The notes under the pieces: generated by a model
Told to the model about the DNA's origin: nothing
Seen by the model: the letters and a program-made list of their open reading frames with translations, nothing else
Database searches by the model: none
In this document: piece by piece, positions 47,013 through 58,340 of the stretch
How the letters are laid out: every line of letters starts with the position of its first letter
Numbering within the stretch: position 1 is the first letter of the stretch
Assembly: GCA_020736575.1 (NCBI GenBank)
Contig: JAGPYM010000004.1
Span: forward strand, 1-64,000
DNA length: 64,000 nucleotides
Direction: 5' to 3'
DNA from: Thelonectria olida
Lineage: Eukaryota; Ascomycota; Sordariomycetes; Hypocreales; Nectriaceae
Position numbers and translations under genes: made by a program

Positions 47013-47029
47013 CACACACACACACACAC
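47013..47029 (+). repeat. (CA)n microsatellite
   Basis: Seventeen bases of alternating CA upstream of the gene at 47228. Confidence 0.9.
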
Positions 47030-47155
47030 GTTCACAATAGCACCAACTACTTTTTAACAAGGGCTGTGCCTGTCGAATATATCCCCTCGGTCAACTGCTG
47101 GACAAGTTGCTGCTGCTCTCTCTTCTCCCTCTACTACAACTCGGCTTTATAATCC

Positions 47156-47198
47156 CACACACACACACACACTCTCTCTCTCTCTCTCTCTCTCTCTC
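47156..47198 (+). repeat. Compound (CA)n-(CT)n microsatellite in leader
   Basis: CA repeats run directly into CT repeats and end 30 bases before the ATG at 47228, so it is probably in the 5' leader or core promoter. Confidence 0.95.
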
Positions 47199-47227
47199 AA
47201 ACACAACACGCCACCACATCTTTCAAG

Positions 47228-47518
47228 ATGCTTCACAACTCCCGCTTCGAAACCGTCTCGGCTCGCTTCTCCCCCTCAAGGCTACGCGACTCGTTCCGCC
47301 GCTCCTCCCGCTCATCATCAGCCCGCGACTCGTACTCGTCGCACACGAGCATCTCGTCGTCGGCCTCGACCATCAACAGCATCATCATGCGCCAGCCGTC
47401 GCTCGCCGGCCTCGAAGAGGAGCGCCGCAAGTTTGGCAGCGAGCTGCACGTTCTCGAGCCCCGCCCCCTCGTCTACTGGGGCAGCGTCGAGGAGCGTATG
47501 GGATCTCTCAATTTCTGA
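47228..47518 (+). CDS. Small Ser/Arg-rich protein of unknown function
   Basis: A single 96-residue exon from ATG at 47228 (context TTCAAGATGC) to TGA at 47516-47518. Codon use is strongly biased to C-ending codons, as in well-expressed fungal genes. The first 55 residues are Ser/Arg-rich (FSPSRLRDSFRRSSRSSSAR), then a more conserved-looking end: IIMRQPSLAGLEEERRKFG and RPLVYWGSVEERMGSLNF. No signal peptide or membrane span. I do not recognise a domain; it resembles small proteins I associate with Sordariomycete gene sets, without a known role. The strong CT-rich leader and codon bias are why I accept it. Confidence 0.62.
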   Translation: MLHNSRFETVSARFSPSRLRDSFRRSSRSSSARDSYSSHTSISSSASTINSIIMRQPSLAGLEEERRKFGSELHVLEPRPLVYWGSVEERMGSLNF

Positions 47519-48374
47519 TTCGCTTGATGGACCGACGGATGGATATGGCATTTGATATGACTTTTTTTATGGACCATGAATGGCATTGGTAGCACAAGGC
47601 GAGGATGGATGAATGGGATTTGATATCACTTTGCTTCTCATCTGGAAATGGCTCTCTTGAAAGATAGAGACTCTTTTCCCCCTTCTTCTGACACGTATGA
47701 ACGGAACACGGCGTTACTTGTGGGGGTTATTGTTTGGTACATATTCTTCTTCTCTCTCTCGTGGTTGTCAGCGGAATGGCATGAGCAACTTCCGCTGCTC
47801 TCAACCACGATCCGTTCGAACAATTCACACAAACTTTTTTTCTCCGAGGCCGCATTTTCTGGCCGGCAAACAAACTTGTCCCCATTGCCCTCTCGTCAAT
47901 CCTTCTTCATGTCTCATCCTCGTGCGTGATGATCAAACAAGCCGAGTCAAGGCTGGGGTGTGAAACCACCTCAGAAAGAAGCGGTGACCCACCACAAACC
48001 CCCCTGAAGTTATTTGCTTCCCCGTCCGTCCTGCTGCTCCTACGTAGCGCAGCAGGCACGTATGCTGCTGGTGATGTGATCGACGGCTATTTCGGGATGA
48101 CAGCGTCGAGGAAAGACCGTCATGGCGTCCCTGCTCGCGACCCAAGGCTCGCTCTGTGGTGTGCTTGCGAGCAAACATGGAGGAATACGAAGAGAGCCTG
48201 CATGAATAGCTTCCCATGCCCGCATATGAATCATGCATCCTCTTCCTCTCTCCCTGGGCAACAAACAGCAGCAGCAGCTGACTGAGGTGACCAGGGCTTG
48301 TTGGTGCCGCATGTCGTATGCAGTACGTTAGTAGTTCCATGTCGGTGTTACCTGCTGCCGCGCTGCGACACACG
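47519..48374. other. Convergent intergenic region
   Basis: No supported gene; several antisense open frames here lack coding features. Confidence 0.5.
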
Positions 48375-48937
48375 CTACCGACGAACCGCAACAACAACCT
48401 GTCGCAGCGCTCCGTACACGCGGCTCCCCACGCAGCAGACGACGACGGCACTCACCACCGCCAGCACCACCAGAGCCGCTAGAACAAGACCGTGCAGCTG
48501 AAACGCCTCGTCGGCCTCCATCTTCATCAGCTTCTTCTGCTTGCTGTGGTAGTACGTCGATCCCCCGTACGGCTTCTCTCGCCGCAGCGACAAGACGACT
48601 CGCCGCAGCCAGACGGGCAGCCACGGCCACACGCCGCGACCCGACGCATTCTCGGCGCGGGCGAGCGAGTATCTCAGGTCGACAATGACGAGCGACAGCA
48701 GAAACACGGTCAAGTTGACGGGCGTCATGAACATCTAACCCAAGTGCTTGTCAGCTCGAAACAATCCCTTCCTCGCCATGAAACACCCTCTCTTCATGCG
48801 AACAGTGCTTCATCCTCAGGGAGGGGGCGTACCGAATATAGAGCCGACGGCTGCTTCGGGCCTTGCGTGCCCTGGCCATTATTCCTGACGGGCGATGGCT
48901 GCGGCGACGACGAACAAGACGAAGCGAGTGAGCCCAT
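48375..48937 (-). CDS. Small two-span membrane protein of unknown function
   Basis: Exons 48833-48937 and 48375-48734 give 154 residues; the 98-bp intron (GTACGC...GGTTAG) lies between codons. Residues 1-35 are Ser/Pro/Gln-rich and end SALYS. A first membrane segment is MTPVNLTVFLLSLVIVDLRYS (about 38-57). A basic loop follows (WLPVWLRRVVLSLRREKPYG, then YYHSKQKKLMKMEADEAF). The second span is LVLAALVVLAVVSAVVVCCV, and the end is Arg-rich. I do not recognise the family. Basic loops suggest the middle and end face the cytosol, if so in an ER, Golgi or plasma membrane. The splice join and the two clean spans support a real gene. Confidence 0.65.
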
Positions 48938-49711
48938 GTCGAAATCGTTTCGAAAAATGAATCGCAGAGCAAGGTAATATCGTGTAAAATTATGCTGCTC
49001 GGTGAAACAAGTGTCAGAACATTACAAAAACGAAGGGATTCAATGCTTTTCTTTAAGCAAAGCATCCTTTTCCGTCGCTGCCGGTGAACCCAACAGACAG
49101 AGAAGACTTACGTATGTCGTGAGCTCACTTCATCGGGCTAGCTATCAAGCAAGCCCACCTCAGCCACAGACTTCGCCTCGACAGGCCTCAATTTCTGATG
49201 GACGTTTGCGTAACGCCTGAATGGCTTGACTGCGGCTTAGTGAAAGCGAAAGCGAAAACGAATGAATACGTCGTCAACCAGCGACGAACCTCGTACTCAG
49301 CTCGACTGGCGATTCGGCAAGTTTATGTATGCAGAAGATGGTGAATTGACTTTGCCATTGGGAATGCCCATCCTCTAAACGTGCCGTCATCGATGACATA
49401 TCGTCAACTCCCCATTCCAGCGGGGCCCTGCAACCAGCTCAACACGTCATTGCAATGAAAATCAACCACCGCACCCAATCCAGCATCTTCCTTGAAGCCC
49501 CAACGGGATATCTGAATCTCATTAAAATGGCACCCAATCTACCTGAAGCCATCTACTGTCTCTCCAGCCCGCCTCCTTCTCTTTTGTTGGTCCCAATTCT
49601 GTATACCAGTGTGTGTATCCGTATATATCCAGTCATGCGCGCCGGCCCAATTTCCATGTCCAATCTTCTTTGGCGAAATCAAACCCTGCCATTCTACTTC
49701 CAACACCACAT
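48938..49711. other. Intergenic region
   Basis: No supported gene between the start of the two-span protein gene and the 3' end of HIS1. Confidence 0.55.
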
Positions 49712-50929
49712 TTATCGGGCGTTGTGAATGTCGAGCACCAAGATATCCTGAGCCCCAATTCGCGTCAGGTTGTCCATGACCAGGGCAATCTTCTTTGTTT
49801 CCACCATGCTGCTCACGGCAACCCAACCAGACTCGTCGAGAGTAGTCACCGTCGCTGATCGCTTGCCAGGTGTAATCTTGGTCGCTTCGGCAAGATGGGC
49901 TCGCTCAATGTTGTACTGGCAGAGCACGTAACGCTGCGCCGTGATGACACCCTTGATACGGGAGGTGATGAGGTCGATGAGTTCGGGGTTGGTTGGGTTC
50001 TTCGACTTGATGAGAACCGCCTGCGTGTCGACGACGGTGTCGGTGGCCTTCAGTCCCGCAGCTCTCATGGTCTCACCAGATTCTATGTTACAATAGTCAA
50101 CATCCTACACTCGGTTCGATCTCCAATCAGAACTACTCACCAACCAGATCGACGATACCGTCAGCGACACCAAGGGCGCAAGCAGCCTCAACACTGCCGC
50201 TCAGCTCGATAATCTTGGTTCGCATCTTACGGGGAGAGATTCCGCCCTCGGCATCATCGCCAGCCTCCAGCTTAGCAAAGAACTCAGTCGCCAGGTTCAC
50301 AAAGCTGGTGCCGATATTGCAGCCGATTAGGTCCTTGGCGTTCGCATATTGACCCTTGACGGGAACCTGGACCTGGAGCTTGCAGGCGCCGAAGCCCAGC
50401 TCCATGATCATGTCGCTCTTGGCCACCTTATCCTGGCTGGCCGAGACGTCAACTGAGCTGCGCCGGGTGTGGTTGTAGGCACGGACACCTGCATCGTGCT
50501 CCTCGACTTGATCCCATCCGGTAATACCAAGATCGACGCGACCCTCGCCAACAAAGGTGGGAATATCGGCAGCGGGAAGGAAGATGAGGGCAATAGGGAG
50601 GTTCTTAACGAGGGCAATGTCGAGTCTGTTCTCTCGGCGAAATTGGATATCGGCACCCTCAAGGAGGCTGAGCGTAGCGTGGTTGAGCCGTCCCTCTAAC
50701 AAGACATTGTGGTTAGCAACTCTCCGATTGAGGTTTGAAACCTGGTCTGGTGCTACACTCACTCTTGGGGACGGCGAAGAGTAGACGGCCTTCAAGGCTG
50801 AAGAGGCGGGGGCGTTAGCATTTTGCAGGCAGGATCAAAATAGTTGGCCGAGGGGCAGAGCATCATGAGTGCGGAAATCGACACGTCTGCAGGAAATGGC
50901 GGCAAGACGTACCTGTTGACGAGATCCAT
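49712..50929 (-). CDS. HIS1: ATP phosphoribosyltransferase (histidine step 1)
   Basis: Exons 50913-50929 (17 bp), 50763-50797 (35 bp), 50141-50695 and 49712-50082 give 325 residues. The two tiny exons join in phase to give MDLVNSLEGRLLFAVPKKGR, the expected start of the family. The catalytic domain has FVGEGRVDLGITGWDQVEEH and IELSGSVEAACALGVADGIV, the PRPP-binding type motif region. The last exon carries the ACT-like regulatory domain of the long form (ITAQRYVLCQYNIER). The enzyme joins ATP and PRPP in the cytosol and is feedback-inhibited by histidine in the family. Cpc1/Gcn4-like motifs lie 115-141 bp upstream. Confidence 0.96.
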
Positions 50930-51043
50930 GTCAGGCTTCCAAGGACAGGCGAATTGGGGCAGAAGGTATGGTAATGGAGACGAGTTGTTGACTGCAATTG
51001 GGTTCGTAGTGGGGGAGTTTTGTTCTTTTGGTGGTGAGCGATG

Positions 51044-51070
51044 TGAGTCGACGGCGAAGACAATGACTCC
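51044..51070 (-). promoter_or_regulatory. Possible Cpc1/Gcn4 binding sites for HIS1
   Basis: TGAGTCG at 51044-51050 and TGACTCC at 51064-51070 (plus strand) each match six of seven bases of TGA(C/G)TCA. They lie 115-141 bp upstream of the HIS1 ATG. Amino-acid genes are classic targets of cross-pathway control, so this placement is plausible; binding is not shown. Confidence 0.45.
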
Positions 51071-52532
51071 GGTAGCGGGGCTTTCCATTTTCCAACATGA
51101 TGGCGGGGCAGTCGCTCAACAGCGAAAACTCCACTGAGCGTCTGAGAATGAGAAGCTGCCCTCCCGCTAATCGTCGTGGGCTCAGAGGCCGTACCTGAGG
51201 TGATCACTGCGGTAGCGGGAGGGGTAGACGGCTTGTACGTACTCTGCGGCTTCCACCCCATTTCACTCCCCTCTCCTTTGGCACCGTCCTTCCAACAAGT
51301 CAAGTCAAGTGCAACGTAGCGTGCGCTGCATTGGGCATGGGTTCAATGGTTCTGGCCCATGCATATTTGCCGCCAATGAGAGGGCAAGCAGATAACACGT
51401 CCCGCCATTCATTCGCTGCGTGCCTGCCTTTGACCTTTGGTGCGCAGTAGGGACACTCACGCGCGGGCGGGACAACAAGGTCTATGGAGGCACCAGGCCC
51501 GAAATCGCTCCGGGCCAATTGTCTTCTCCTTAGACTAGTTAGTAGGGAGGCGGACGACCTATCCCGGCAGACGACAACAGTCTATTGTTATCAACAAGAT
51601 AGCCGCAGCCCTATTTGCCTGCCCCGAGGTGAGGTGAGTCGAGACCTCACGCGAGGCATTGCAGCTCTGGGTTCTCAGATTGGGCCGGATGCTGGGGGAA
51701 AAGAGGGGGAGACAACAAGCATGGATCGTGACTTCATTCACCGATCAATACTTTGGAACGCTAGGTAGACGATGGATGCAACTGTGACTTCTCTCACTTT
51801 GCGCTCGTATTCCTGAGTGGCTGGGATACGTTTTGGCGTGTCCTTGCTACTGTCTTGGAAACACGAGCGTTTGTTGCACAAGACCAAAGATGGCGGGGTT
51901 GCATATCGTTGAGGACGGGCTGGCCGAAATCCTTGCACAGCAACGAGAAGTCGAGACCGAGTTGCAGACGGGAGGTGTCATCAAGAAGACGAAGCAACCA
52001 AGTATTTTGTGCAAGCGACCTGGCCCTATGATTACAGCGCTGTAAATACAATTCATGATGGGGTGTTTCTGAAGGCTGCTGCTGTCTTCACGATGTACCG
52101 GTAGCCTCGCCATCGAACCGCAAAGTTGTATTCCCCGCCCCCACCCCGCTGTAAAGCGCGGTGAAGGAAAAAACAAATTGACATCTGCGAGGTCCTTTCG
52201 TCGCGGTGGACTGGTCTGGCCTGGCCTTGGCCATCGGATATCCAGGAAGGACCTGGCTGCTCTCAAGCGCCACCTCCTATTGCTCCTCGTCGAGTATTGC
52301 AAGGAGTGTCAATGATGAAAGCCTTGCAGGAAATAGCTACAGGGATCGGGCAAAATGTATTGTGCTGAAATATGCCCACGGAAACAAGCGCGCTTAGAGC
52401 CGAGAGCTTCCAACAATGCCGCAAGGTAGGGGGCCAGGGTATGCCACCTCGGGGCGGCAACAGACGTCGCATCAGCTCTGGGGCGGCCGGTAAATGCGGG
52501 CTCCTCTGAGGAAAGACGATGACGATGCGGCG

Positions 52533-52557
<25 letters not shown>
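52533..52557 (+). repeat. (GT)n microsatellite
   Basis: Twelve GT units followed by CGCGCGC, in the region between HIS1 and velB; alternating purine-pyrimidine sequence of this type can form Z-DNA. Confidence 0.95.
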
Positions 52558-52563
<6 letters not shown>

Positions 52564-53536
52564 CAGTACATGAAGTCTTTGGGCTGAGCTGTCAGATCTT
52601 CTCCAGCCTGCTCCCGCCCGTGAGCTTCATCGACATTCCAGTTCCTGTTCGAACGCCGGTTTTAAACTTTCCCCCTCGCCTGGGTTCTCATCTATTTAAG
52701 ATTTACCCAAGTTCATTTTGCCTTTGATCGTGCGAGAAGGTGTCAAAGTTAAAAGTTACCAATAGACGAGGCTCAACTTACCGTGGACTCGGGTGCGGGC
52801 TGGCTCCCCGGCGTGTGGCATACTTCATACAGAGAGAGAGAGACATTGTCATTTTGTGCCATTGGCAAGTTCCTCCCTTCATCTCACTTGTCTTGGCCTC
52901 CCGCTGACATATCAAAGAAATGCATTCAAGATTAGCGCCCAAGGAGAAGATCAGAACATAACATATGCAGTGTGCTCCCGAATGCTCCATACCTACCTCC
53001 TTACAGACGGTAGTGGGAAGCCTCCATAGCCTCGCCGTCCCGTCGTCTCCCCATCAGCAGAGCCCTACAACAGCGTCCTCGTTTTCCAGTGCAGTTTCCG
53101 TAATAATTCCATCCTCTTGACCCTCTTCCCTCCCATCCTACGGGGTACATTTTCTACCCAAGCACCTTTCCTACGCCATTCGCTACACGAAACTGGACGA
53201 GAGCTGCGATTCTTTGGGCAGCCGTCAAAAGCTGGTTCTTTTAGCGCTCCCGCCGCGCCACTTCTTCGCTAGCCCGATTGCCTACTCCACCTCCCGTCCA
53301 CTGTTTGCGACGAGACGACATAATTCCCGACTCAGGTACTCTCTTTGTTCTCCTCCCTCTTCCACTTCCTCTTTACTCTCCTTCTTCATATTTTTCTGTG
53401 CTTCCTCCGCCTTGCACTGTCGCCATCCATTCTACGCATTCGCAGCCGTTGCCTCATCGCCGTTTCGCTCCCGTCGCTCAATCTCCATCTCCCTGGCAGA
53501 TCTCCCAAGAAGCCTTCGTCGTCCGAATCGGCAGCT

Positions 53537-55319
53537 ATGAACGCTGGCTACCACCACCCGCCCGCCATGTCGCAGCAAGTGCCCATGGCGAACGCTGCGG
53601 CATCGGGCTACTCCTCCAACTTACCTCCCATGCATTACGGACAACACCATCCACCACCGTCGCAGCTTACGCACGGTTCGCATCTTCCTCCTCCTCATCA
53701 GCCGCCATCACAGCCGCAACCACATCACCAACACCACCAGCACCAACACCAACCTCAGCTTCCACCCCCACCACTCCAGCATCACCACGCCCAGCAACAG
53801 CCGCCCCCGCCGCATCAACCACAGCTCCAATCGTCCCATCATCTTCAACACCACCCGCTCCATCAGCAGCCTCATCCTGCTCAGCATCAGCTCCCGAACC
53901 CTCTCCAACAACAACAACGTCCGCCTGCCATGTCCGAAACCAGTTCTCCTCCTGTTTTACCTCCTACGAGTGATGCCGGCAGCATGGTATCCTTCTCCAA
54001 GATTGATGAGGCCACCAATCGAAAATACCAGTACGTTCTGGCCTGGGCTCATACCAATTGCTCCCCGTGGTCAATCACGAGCTAACATGCGCCCGGTAGG
54101 CTCGATGTTGTGCAGCAACCCCGCCGCGCTCGCATGTGTGGGTTTGGCGACAAGGTGCGCCCACTACTATCACCAGTTATAAACATTGTTGTTTACTAAA
54201 TATCCGACAGGATCGACGACCAATTACGCCGCCGCCATGTGTCCGTCTTATCATCACTGATATGACAACAGGAAAGGAGGTTGATTGCAAGTGCGTGTCC
54301 AACGGGATGATCTTGCGTGTCAATTTTCCCATGCTAACGTGATTTATCTAGTGAGATCGACCACTCCATGTTCGTGCTCACCGTCGATCTATGGAACGAG
54401 GCGGGCAGTCAAGAAGTAAATCTCGTCCGATCCTCTGCCGGAACACCGTCCATTTCATCCACGACCACCTATTCATACTCGGCACTCAACAACGCCTCCT
54501 TCAACGGAAGTAACGACTCGAACCCTGCCCAATACCACCCACCCAGCGCCTCTAGTCGCCACTCAGAATACGCTCAATCCTCGGGCGTTCCCTACGTGCA
54601 GGATTATGCGGCTCCCCCACAAGGCTATGCCCCAGGTCCGTTGGATGACAATGCCGCTGAAGATCAGAATGCTGACCTGAACTAGTTCCCTCATCCTACT
54701 CTCAGAATGGCTCGTATGGGCCTCCTCAGCAGTATTACCCTCCTCACACTTATCGACCCGATGTAGGCGCACCTGTAGCATCACAGGCCACCATGGGTCA
54801 ATTCCGCAACGGGTCACAACCTGGATATGCTCAGGATCAAAACGCCATCACAAGAATGGCCGTTGTTGGGGGGCAACCTCAGGGCATGTTTACAAGAAAT
54901 CTCATTGGCAGTTTAGCCGCCAGCGCTTTCCGTCTTAGCGACACGGATGATCGGATCGGTATTTGGTTCGTTCTTCAGGACCTGAGTGTGCGAACTGAGG
55001 GTCCCTTCCGGTAAGAGCACACATGCATGAGGGACATGGCAAATCTAGGCTAACACTCAGCTGCAGGTTGAGGTTTTCGTTTGTGAACGTTGGGCTGCCC
55101 ACTGCAGCCAACCGAGATGGGCCCAGGGTCAATCAGGGCAAAGTCATGATCCTGGCATCCACCTTCAGCGATGTGTTCAGCGTATACTCGGCGAAGAAGT
55201 TCCCTGGAGTATGTGAGAGCACTCCACTAAGTAAGACTTTTGCTTCCCAAGGCATCAAGATCCCCATAAGGAAGGATTCGAATGTGAAGGGAGAAGGTGG
55301 AGATGACGAAGATTACTAA
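53537..55319 (+). CDS. velB: Velvet regulator VelB
   Basis: Six exons, 53537-54030, 54100-54154, 54211-54290, 54352-54635, 54686-55010 and 55067-55319, give 496 residues in phase. The first 150 residues are His/Pro/Gln-rich. The velvet domain starts at YQLDVVQQPRRARMCGFGDK, continues with DRRPITPPPCVRLIITDMTT and SMFVLTVDLWNEAG. It is interrupted by a disordered loop of about 140 residues (Ser/Tyr/Pro/Gln). It resumes with FTRNLIGSLAASAFRLSDTD, GIWFVLQDLSVRTEG and FSDVFSVYSAKKFPGV, and ends in an acidic tail. A split velvet domain is diagnostic of VelB. In the family it forms VelB-VeA-LaeA and VelB-VosA complexes controlling sporulation, light response and secondary metabolism. Confidence 0.96.
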
Positions 55320-57651
55320 AAGAAGGGGCAATCTCGCCGTTGGCATCGTTGGAAAGCATCAGGGTTGCTGGAGTTGGGACATTCTTCAGCGTGCGCCTGA
55401 TGCGTCCTGGGTTCAATCTTTACCTTCGATGACGAACTTCCCTCTTGGGAAAATGAGGCAAAAGAGGACGTCATCGACACCACCATCACTGTCTAGATGG
55501 TGTAGCCTCGTTCACTTGCAATGGTCTTAGTTCATTGCGACTGAACCTGGAGAAAAGGAATTAAAGAAAGGCGATGTTTAGATGGACTGATGGATGGATG
55601 GAGACCCCTGGCGGCCAGGGTGGAGGTAGGGTGGAGGCCGAGTGGAGGCGGAAGCCAAAAAGGCGCCTCTGCACGATGGTGATCCGGGGAGAGGGAGGGC
55701 CCCGGCCGGAGGGGTTGAGGGTGTGTTGTCAGTGCGGGGTGCAGACGAGGATGAGGAAGAAGATAGAGGGAGACTTGTCATGGTGTCGAATTTGGTTTAG
55801 GTTTTTGGATGTTAAGTTAATGACGGGCTTGGAGGACGGATCGACATGGTTGGAGTAGGATTTATCGGGCATTTTCGACGAGTAAGAGGGGTGGGTGTCT
55901 GGGTGTCATGATGAGCAAATGGTCCAGTGTCCTGGACATTGGGTAATGGCATAATGAGTTAATCGGAGTATTGGTTGGATTTCTTTCACGATGCAATGAC
56001 GGACGCAGTGTGTATTGAGGTGATAACACAGGTAGAGTATAGGTTCTTGAGAAGTGTCGCCGGGCTTGTTGAGGCGCGGAAGAGATGGCAGCAAAGGCGC
56101 CACTCAGATTCGCAAGGCGACAGATGAGTGAGGCGGATGGTGAAAATAAGCTGGGCCGAGAGCGGACGTGAACAAGATGAAAAGGATGGTGAACATATCA
56201 GAGAGGGCCGGGGTGTTTATTTTGGCTCTCTACCTCGGAACAAGCTGTCATGGCCCGAGTTGCCCTTACCCTAGCTTCCTTAGCCAGGGCCATGTCGGGT
56301 CTTGTAGGTACGTCATGATGGTGATCCCATTTGCGGTCAGGAGGGAAGCATGTTGATGACAGTGAGCTCATGACGAATGCGTAACCCTGTCCAAGACGAG
56401 AGCTCTCCTTCGCAGTACCTGGATGACACGCGGTTTTTTCTATGCCCGGAGGATTGTTTAAATTATTTCCCTCAAGTTTGTCAGACAGTTTGCGTTGAGC
56501 AGGGCCACAATATTTCCAGGGATTGAAACATGGTGGTGTTGATGGTGTGTCTGTGTGTTGCGAGGTCTACCTAAGAACTGGTGCGCTTCTTGTAGCTGGA
56601 CTGCATGCAAGTGGCGTTTGAGTACTTGAACCCGGTGTACTGGGCCATGGGGCACCCGGCAGCTAGCCTCTGCCTAGGGTTCGTGCCTGTGCTAACCTGG
56701 CCCTGTCGAATTCTTTCAACCTGGTGGTTGAGGTCATAAGCTCACTGACGTGTGTCTACAATGCGCGGGGCAGGCCGAGCAAGTCGTCGGTGCCCGGCGA
56801 TGGCGACGGTGTGAATTAGCATGTGCACGAGCCGAGTGAGGCTTGAACTGAAGTTGAGCTGAAGCGAGCTGGGCTGGGCTGGACTGGGCAGCGTCGGTTG
56901 TGTCGCCATTCTTGGCAAGGTTGACGACGGGAGGGAGGGCCCGAGTTAGAGTTGACCCGACTGAAGGGAAGAAGAGAGAACCAGCCAATGTGCGAAGCCG
57001 TTTGGTGGTGATTTGCTTCTTCTGCTTCCTCCCCCCTCGTCCATCTGCAGAGGAAATGGGATGCACGAAATTCTGGAAACCAGCGATCGAACGGGACTTG
57101 CCCAAGCTTTGCTAACCCCCGAAACCCAAAAACCTTAATAAAATGGATGGAGGAAAAAGAAAAGAAAAGAAGAAAAACTTGATTGGTCCGGGACAGTCGT
57201 GGCAGGCAAGTCGGTGCTAATTTTTCTGGTCGGCCACGAGGACACTTGAGCCATGGGGCGAATTCATTACGTTTTCGTTAGTCAAGGAGTCACCGAGGCT
57301 TGGCCCTGGTTGGGCCCCCAGTTGGCGTGTTTGCGTGCCTTGACTGAGCCCTGCAACTGGGTCATTTTTTCGCTCTTGAGGGAACTGGAGACGCCGAGGA
57401 GTGTCCAGGCCCGGGGAGCCAAGACAAGCCAAGAAGGAAGACCGAGTTGGATGAGGAACAGAGCGAGAAGACTTCTTCTACCCCCCTCCTGATGCGGTGT
57501 TTTGAGAGAGGGGGGGCGTGTGCGTGTCCCTCTTCCCCAGGCAGTTCGTTCGTTCGTCCGCTCCATCGTCTCGCCTGGTCGTCGGCCGGGCGGTGGACTC
57601 CCCTCGAGACGTGTGAGGAGTTGATCATGGGACTTGTAAAAAATATTCGAG

Positions 57652-57668
57652 AAAAAAAAAAAAAAAAA
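57652..57668 (+). repeat. Poly-A tract (17 A)
   Basis: Seventeen A about 250 bp upstream of the DUF3602 gene start. Such tracts often exclude nucleosomes from fungal promoters. Confidence 0.9.
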
Positions 57669-57754
57669 GAGGAGGTGGTGTCTGTAGTCAGGCAAGTCAG
57701 TTGTCCTAGTTCGCGGTCAAAAAAGACATCATTCCCCTTGGCACTGCTGCCATC

Positions 57755-57763
57755 AAATATAAA
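57755..57763 (+). promoter_or_regulatory. TATA-box-like element of DUF3602 gene
   Basis: AAATATAAA lies 158-166 bp upstream of the ATG at 57921, followed by a pyrimidine-rich leader, which is the layout of a strong fungal promoter. Confidence 0.45.
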
Positions 57764-57920
57764 CCAAGCCAGCCAGCCCGTTTCGCCAGTTGACGCGATT
57801 CACCCTCCCTTCTCTCATCCTCCCAGACACCAACAACTTCTCTTCACTCGAAGACGCTGTCCATCTCCCGCAGCAGCCAAACCACTGCCCCAAACAACCG
57901 TCACCTCAACAACCCTCAAA

Positions 57921-58340
57921 ATGCTCTCCTCTCACGGACGCGGCGGCGCTGGCAACATGGCCGACACCAGCAACCTTCCCAAGACCACCACCAAGGACCT
58001 CCAGACCCCCGTGCTCAAGGGCTCCGTCGTCACCACCGGCCGCGGCGGCCAAGGCAACATGGCCAAGAACAGCGACCCCCGCGAGACTCGCAAGCGCCAG
58101 GACGTCGAGGCGTGAGTTCCCTTCGCTCGCTCTCTCTTTTCCTTGTGCCCAACATGCTAACCCCCTGAAAGCGTCCCTCGTCGTGCTAGCTCAAGCGTCC
58201 AGCACTCTGGTCGCGGCGGCGCTGGCAACGTCTTCAAGGAGGACGAGGTCGAGCTCGCCCGCAAGGCCAGCAACGAAGGTGCCGTCGAGGACGCTCCCGC
58301 CACCAAGAGCAAGAACTGGCTCTTTGGCAAGAAGAACTAG
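57921..58340 (+). CDS. DUF3602 (GRGG repeat) small protein
   Basis: Exons 57921-58111 and 58172-58340 give 119 residues; the 60-bp intron splits the Ala codon before VPRRAS. Three copies of a motif are visible: GRGGAGNMAD near the start, GRGGQGNMAK in the middle and GRGGAGNVFK after the intron. These are the signature of the fungal DUF3602 (PF12223) family. The rest is polar and probably disordered; it ends WLFGKKN. Codons are strongly C-biased and the promoter looks strong (TATA-like site, poly-A tract), so high expression is likely. Members are often stress-linked in fungi, but no molecular role is known to me. The start at 57921 has context TCAAAATG. Confidence 0.9.

Larger units (their letters stand above)
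46288..47227. other. Intergenic region
   Basis: No supported gene. Downstream half is CT-rich with (CA)n runs at 47013-47029 and 47156-47172, a TATAAT-like stretch near 47148, and a (CT)n run at 47172-47198, just before the start at 47228. Confidence 0.6.
50930..53536. other. Long divergent region between HIS1 and velB
   Basis: No supported gene in 2.6 kb. It has Cpc1-like sites near HIS1, a (GT)n run at 52533-52557 and a strongly pyrimidine-rich leader (about 53330-53530) before velB. Long upstream regions are usual for velvet genes. Confidence 0.6.
55320..57920. other. Long intergenic region
   Basis: No supported gene in 2.6 kb. It holds the velB 3' end, a run of 17 A at 57652-57668, and the promoter of the DUF3602 gene. 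An open frame (from about 57447) that is continuous with the downstream gene is leader sequence. Confidence 0.6.

Noticed and set aside
53345..53536. In-frame open extension upstream of velB (64 codons, hydrophobic)
   Set aside because: It is a compositionally biased CT-rich leader, reads as a run of Leu/Ser/Phe, and VelB proteins begin with polar Pro/His/Gln sequence; ATG at 53537 fits better.
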